In this document: piece after piece, positions 59,630 through 64,000 of the stretch
How the letters are laid out: each line of letters starts with the position of its first letter
Position numbering within the stretch: the first letter of the stretch is position 1
DNA from: Halichondria panicea
Taxonomy: Eukaryota; Porifera; Demospongiae; Suberitida; Halichondriidae
Direction: 5' to 3'
Assembly: GCF_963675165.1 (NCBI RefSeq)
Contig: NC_087389.1
Location: forward strand, 4,758,620 to 4,822,619
Length of the DNA stretch: 64,000 nt
Position numbers and translations under genes: made by a program
The notes under the pieces: generated by a model
Told to the model about the DNA's origin: nothing
Databases searched by the model: none
What the model saw: the letters and a program-made list of their open reading frames with translations, nothing else

Positions 59630-60642
59630 TTTTCTAAACCTAGGAATTAAGCAGTTTATACTTACAGCAGTTGTCATGGTTATAAATAAGCGTGTAATAA
59701 AAGTCATACAGTACGTCCCTTCGGTGGATGCACTAAAGCTTTACGGCAATAAAGCTACAGTACTAGTAGACAATTATTTACAATGTCATGCATGCATGCA
59801 CAGTTCAACATAACACATTTGCATGCAGGGAATGGCGAAAAAGAGTTTGAAATGATTGCACAGCGAGGTATACAGTAGTGTGTTTGCATGTGTGTCTGTG
59901 TGCATGTGTGTAGACTGCTATACAGTTGCTCAAGGATCAATCGAGTGCAAGTATAAGAGCTTCTATTATAATCACGTTTTCTTGTATTGCAATTAGTGGA
60001 TTTACAAAACGATGATTCTTGCTAACAATGATTGATGCCAACATTTCAAGTACGGCTGCAAGCTATACCACTTGAAGAACCACCCTGTGTCCACGCCTGA
60101 TACTGTACGTAAAATCACTGGCTAAGGTCTAGCTAACATTCCATTAGTTTGGCTAGGTGCATGTAGTCTCGCGGGCCAAACTCCACAACAATCTGACACT
60201 ACGTATGGTGACTATATAGCCAGGTTTTCGTGTCGAGTTCTGAAAGTTCGAAACGATGACAGTTCAAGAATTTCAACACAAAATGTACCGCAAGCATTCA
60301 AAAGGGGCGTGGTTTACGATCGTCCACCATTGCTAAAAGTTGACAAGCTACACAGTCACTGTACTGTTGCCAGGTTGTACTGTTGGTTGTACAATCAGGC
60401 AAAGACTATCATTGTGTAGCTATATAGATTAGTTGCAGTCAAGAGTGAAAAGATATAAAGAATAGGGAGCCCAAAAGTTGACGAAACTATGGTTTCAATA
60501 TTCCAGGAAGAAATAGCCAAGACATTTTCACTCCCGAGTTACTCATAATGTGATATGAAAGCAAAAATCAGTTAAAAGATAATAAGATTTTTCTTATGTG
60601 CAGCTATAGCTACAGATCTAGATCTACAATTGTTGTATTGTA

Positions 60643-61036
60643 CAGTGGCGGATCCAGGAAATATGAAAGGGAGGTTCCAAACTACGAGCGCGCAGCGCGA
60701 AATTTTTTGGGGTTACGTCCACTTCCGGCCACATGTGACGAGGTAAAATCCCATACTCAGCCAGGGGAAGTCCCATAATAAACTTGCGTAGAGCTAGCTA
60801 GCTGCCACCATAGATAACTATGCTGCCACGAACAGTCAACTAGCTAACCTAGGCTATTAACCTGAACACTCCTTTGGCAGTTGATGCATCAGAACAACAG
60901 GTACAATCATTGAATCAAATTACAATAGCTACAAAACTGATAAATAGCTAGCTGGTAGCTGGAGTAAAGCCACAATAGCTTAGTCTGAAAGGGGGGATCC
61001 GTGGCACCCTGGGATCTCCCCCTGGATCCGCCACTG
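60643..61036. mobile_element. hAT-like MITE (CAGTGGCGGATCCAGG ends)
   Basis: Ends CAGTGGCGGATCCAGG and its inverse CCTGGATCCGCCACTG. The flanks both contain TTGTATTGT (8-9 bp, offset by one base), as expected for hAT-type insertion. No open frame of note. Confidence 0.75.
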
Positions 61037-61402
61037 TTGTATTGTCTTGATGTCTATGTTCACATATAAGATTCGCTTGAGTCACTGTATAGGGTCTATA
61101 ATTATCTTACTTCTTCTGTGGAGAAAGACAGTGGGTTTTTGTGCGGCAACATTGCGGTTAATGCAGTACATGACCGGATGCAATCATTAAATTCCACCGC
61201 GACACGAAAATCTGGCTACAGTCACCATACGTAGTATCAAATTGTGGAGTATGGCCCGCGAGACTAAGGTGCATGTAGCTCTAGCTAGCTCTCTCAGTTT
61301 AGCTGTATACAGGTCGGTATAGCTGCTTACAGACATCTACAAGAAATGCAACTCATTCTTCACCTATATCATATCCCAATTGACTACCAATCAGTAGCTA
61401 TG

Positions 61403-61900
61403 CAGTGGCGTAGCCAGGATTTTGAGAAGGGCAGGGCTCAAATCCGTTGAGCAGAGCAGGCGCTGAATACCGTATAGCGGGTAATTTTCGGGGGACAAAA
61501 TATTCGTGGTTCAGCAATATTGAGACATTTCGTGGGTAATATTTTCGTGGTTGCTGCTTGCACTGCAGGTAAAGGTAGGCAAGGTCGCTTCATTCGTGGG
61601 TAAAATATTCGTGGTCAGACCTCCAACCACGAAAACCACGAATATTTTGCCCCACGAAAATTACACGCTATACGGTAGCTTGGAATTTTACCTAAAAAAA
61701 AAGGTCATCACTTTTCATCAGCAGTAAGCATGCGCAGTAGATGGCCCTGCCCACATTTCCATTGAATGACATCATTCTAGTAACTACTCATGCAGTACAG
61801 TGCAGAATAGATTGACAGGTGATTCAAGCTGAGTTGGAGTTGATGAAGCACAAAAGGGGGGGGCTCTAGCCCCGTCAGCCCCCCTTTGCCTACGCCACTG
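61403..61900. mobile_element. hAT-like MITE with a nested TA-flanked MITE
   Basis: Inverse copy of the element at 51163-51420: CAGTGGCGTAGCCAGGAT at the left and CTTTGCCTACGCCACTG at the right, flanked by CTATG (61398-61402 and 61901-61905). A 206-bp insertion (61470-61675) interrupts it relative to the 51.2-kb copy. Confidence 0.85.
61470..61675. mobile_element. 206-bp TA-flanked (mariner-type) MITE, nested
   Basis: Ends CCGTATAGCGGGTAATTTTC and GAAAATTACACGCTATACGG. TA occurs on both sides (61468-61469 and 61676-61677). The empty sequence CGCTGAATAGCTTGG survives inverted at about 51341-51355. Confidence 0.88.
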
Positions 61901-62349
61901 CTATGACTTCCCTTGAAAACGAATTCGTATACAATTCGTACACGTACATTTTATTGGTCATGTCATGATTATTTTTCCAATGTTCATACAGTGAAACTTT
62001 CCTTGAACTAGAAATACCTTAAGATTTCTCCTTTGCTCAATAAGGTGGCACTCCTGAATCCTTTAATAGACGTGCTTGTGTATGATATCTTCAAATAAGT
62101 ATTTGTCACGCCTCTCTTTAGGGTGCACACATAAAAGTGGGAGGGTCTCGGTTATTGTGCACACAGCCCCGCCTTTCCCCTTCTCACCAGGAAGTAAATG
62201 TATTTCCGGTATCAATCATTATGGAATCGCCTGATTACAAGGTGACCTTTGAGCAGATATCAACATGAATATTCTTGTACATGTGGTTAGCTTTTACACA
62301 AGCTCACGCTCAGGCAGCAGAGAAGACACTAGCCACTTGCAAGAACAAA

Positions 62350-63344
62350 ATGGAGCTCTTGAAATCAGTTACCCACCCGACAGAGTTCTGGGCCTTGCTC
62401 AAGTTTCAGTACGGAGGAGGGAAAGATCACATTATGCCCAAAGTGGACGAAGTATGCAGTATAATTATTATTTATAATTAATTAGTGTATTAACAAGTAC
62501 GTGTGTATGCTTGCTACAAAAAGAGGTGATCCTTTAACAGAGTTAGCTAGCTATAATCCTGCATGCAATGAATAAGCTGTTATAACTATCCGTTGAGCTA
62601 GCTGAGAAACCCTGCAAAACCTAGCTCTCAGAGTTGCAAGGTAGATGTGTTGCTAGACTGTACTGCTAACACTGTAGTGTTTGGGAATCGGGGGTTAGGG
62701 CTTGGGTTAGGTAGGATGTGGAGTATTTCATTAAGCGAGCAAAATATTATTAGGATCGTAATTATAAGTGCCTGTCTTTGTTAATGTCACCCAGTAAATA
62801 GTGGTTTACCTCCTTTCATTGTGAGCATGCTCAATAGATGGTGTCTCTGTCTCCACAGAGCTCTCTGAGCAGTGATATGAAGAGATGTCTGGAGCTGCTC
62901 AACCTGACCAGTAGGAGCTTTGCAGCTGTCATTCAGGCTCTGGACTCTGAACTCAGGTAGGCAACGCTTAGAAATTTTATGTGTTGTAGGTTTGTTTAGA
63001 TGCTGAACATTGTACGCGAGTGGTAACCAACTCCATTGTTACATACTTTTACTTCCCCTCAGTACTTACACCACACACCACACACCACGTGCGCACACAC
63101 ACACCACACACCACGCCACGCGCACATACACACATACACACACACCACACACACACACAGGCCTGCAGTGTGCATCTTCTACCTTGTCCTGCGAGCACTA
63201 GACACGCTAGAGGATGACATGAGTATTCCAGTGGACAAGAAGACAACTCTGTTGAAACAATTCTATACCTACCTTTACGACAAGGACTGGCGTTTCATGG
63301 AGAGCACGGAGAAAGACAAAGTAGTACTGGAGGAATTTCAAGTG
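62350..63344 (+). CDS. FDFT1: Squalene synthase (farnesyl-diphosphate farnesyltransferase), first three coding exons
   Basis: Exon 1 62350-62451 (MELLKSVTHPTEFWALLKFQ, then MPKVDE), exon 2 62859-62956 (LLNLTSRSFAAVIQALDSEL), exon 3 63161-63344 (AVCIFYLVLRALDTLEDDM, then DWRFMESTEKDKVVLEEF). The enzyme joins two farnesyl diphosphates head to head and reduces the product to squalene, the first committed step to sterols; it acts at the ER membrane, and the membrane anchor lies in later exons. DTLEDD is the first Asp-rich, magnesium/diphosphate-binding motif. Introns are GT-AG (phases 0 and 2). The start was chosen where similarity to animal enzymes begins; an in-frame ATG at 62275 would add 25 residues. 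Exons beyond 63344 fall outside the window. Divergent from the NLR array. Confidence 0.93.
63069..63160. repeat. (CA)n-rich microsatellite abutting the FDFT1 exon 3 acceptor
   Basis: CACACCACACACCACG and CACACACA units run directly into the CACAG acceptor at 63160, so the usual pyrimidine tract before exon 3 is replaced by CA repeat. Confidence 0.8.
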
Positions 63345-63519
63345 GTGAGGACGGGGGAGGGAGGCACAAGTGTTGTGTATATTATTAATATACTAATGGA
63401 TTTTTAATTATCTATGGTATGTTAATGGGTCACTTACCCAATGCAATCACCTGCTATAAATGAGGTCATTCCCAGCTCATGGAATATCAGATATGGTACT
63501 GTAATGTACTTATTATACC

Positions 63520-64000
63520 TCGGTGCACATGCGCAAGCGAGGTATACGGTAGTGTGTTTGTGTGTCTGTGTGTCTGTGTTGACTGCTACAGCTGCTCAAA
63601 GATGAATCAAGTGCAAGTAAGAGTTTCTATAGGCTTCTAGTCATGTTTACTTGGATTTTAATTCGTGGATTTGCAAAATAATGCTTCGTTCTCGAGTTAT
63701 GCCTAGTTTTGCTTACCTGGAATGCCATTGCAGCCTTTTCAGAAGAGCACGTAGCCAAACTTGTTTACCGAGTGTTACTACTCTACCTAGTAGTTAGCTC
63801 TGCACTAGAACGCTGGCTATTGGTAGCTACAAGAGTGAGGAAGAGAGCTGCAAGGCTCTGCTGATGGCAGCCATTAATTTTACACTTGAACTTTTGGCAT
63901 CGGTCGTTTTTAACAACAATCATGATCGATCATTACCCACTCTTTGAGTTTGCATGCAGCAAAATAATTATTGCAAAAAATTGTTCAAAGCTATTAGTAG
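63520..64000. mobile_element. MITE copy in an FDFT1 intron, running off the window
   Basis: It begins near TACCTCGGTGCACATGCGCA and GCGAGGTATACGGTAGTG, then follows the block shared with 8820-9060, 37900-38110 and 51590-51870 (inverted), including GCTCTGCACTAGAACGCT. The right end is not in the window. Confidence 0.65.

Larger units (their letters stand above)
59710..62260. other. Intergenic region between NLR copy F and squalene synthase, several MITEs
   Basis: No gene is supported. At 59868-60010 there is a fragment of the GCGAGGTATAC MITE family. A pair of inverted segments (about 60120-60240 and 61190-61270, GTAGTCTCGCGGGCCA and its inverse) encloses other insertions, suggesting a further large foldback element. 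Confidence 0.5.

Noticed and set aside
22221-62274. tRNA, rRNA or other structural RNA genes
   Set aside because: I scanned for A/B-box-like and cloverleaf patterns by eye and saw none that I could defend.
63010-63246. Overlapping frames rich in Thr-His or Cys-Val near FDFT1 exon 3
   Set aside because: They are translations of the CA microsatellite; the FDFT1 exon frame explains the coding part.

Overview
The window reads as animal genomic DNA, most likely from a demosponge. It is AT-rich, with spliced genes whose introns are often only 50-60 bp, a tandem family of NACHT-LRR (NLR) receptor genes, non-LTR retrotransposons and very many small foldback DNA elements. The sponge assignment is an inference from the NLR style, intron size and repeat load. 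'Metazoan' is firm; the species is not determined.

The main content is a tandem array of NLR genes, all on the minus strand. Three are intact (32573-37037, 47182-51062, 55926-59629), one is nearly intact with a single frameshift (39641-43638), one runs off the left edge with two frameshifts (1-2452), and one is a truncated, transposon-broken pseudogene (5715-7995). A degenerate fragment near 53.9 kb marks a further lost copy. Each complete gene has one large exon (NACHT ATPase, winged-helix region, ribonuclease-inhibitor-type LRRs) followed at once by six small exons in the same order with the same splice phases (0,0,0,1,1,1). The last two exons encode a Death domain and carry the stop codon. 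The predicted architecture is therefore NACHT-LRR-linker-DEATH, with the effector domain at the C-terminus, opposite to the usual N-terminal position. I see no Death or CARD exon upstream of the NACHT exon in any copy. This is the strongest candidate for an undescribed system here.

Other genes: two duplicated DnaQ-like (DEDDh) exonuclease-fold genes at 12.7-16.4 kb, both with the first catalytic Asp replaced by Asn; a single-exon RPA-like multi-OB-fold protein at 22.5-23.6 kb; and the first three coding exons of squalene synthase (FDFT1) on the plus strand at the right edge.

Mobile DNA: a decayed LINE with PHD-containing ORF1, endonuclease and RT (23.9-27.7 kb); a 5'-truncated LINE with poly(A) at 44.85-46.07 kb whose empty site survives in a duplicated block at 54.6 kb; a broken IS630-like transposase (28.8-29.7 kb); a TTAA-flanked piggyBac-like element in an NLR intron; and several MITE families whose boundaries are fixed by matching target-site duplications (2, 5, 6, 7 and 9 bp). 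One family (ends TACGGTGGCCCTGA, 6-bp TSD) is unusual: each copy carries its own different subterminal minisatellite. Large segmental duplications (about 6.6-12.0 kb with 35.7-39.5 kb; 44.5-47.1 kb with 54.3-55.7 kb) show how the array grew, and insertions present in only one partner give a relative order of events.
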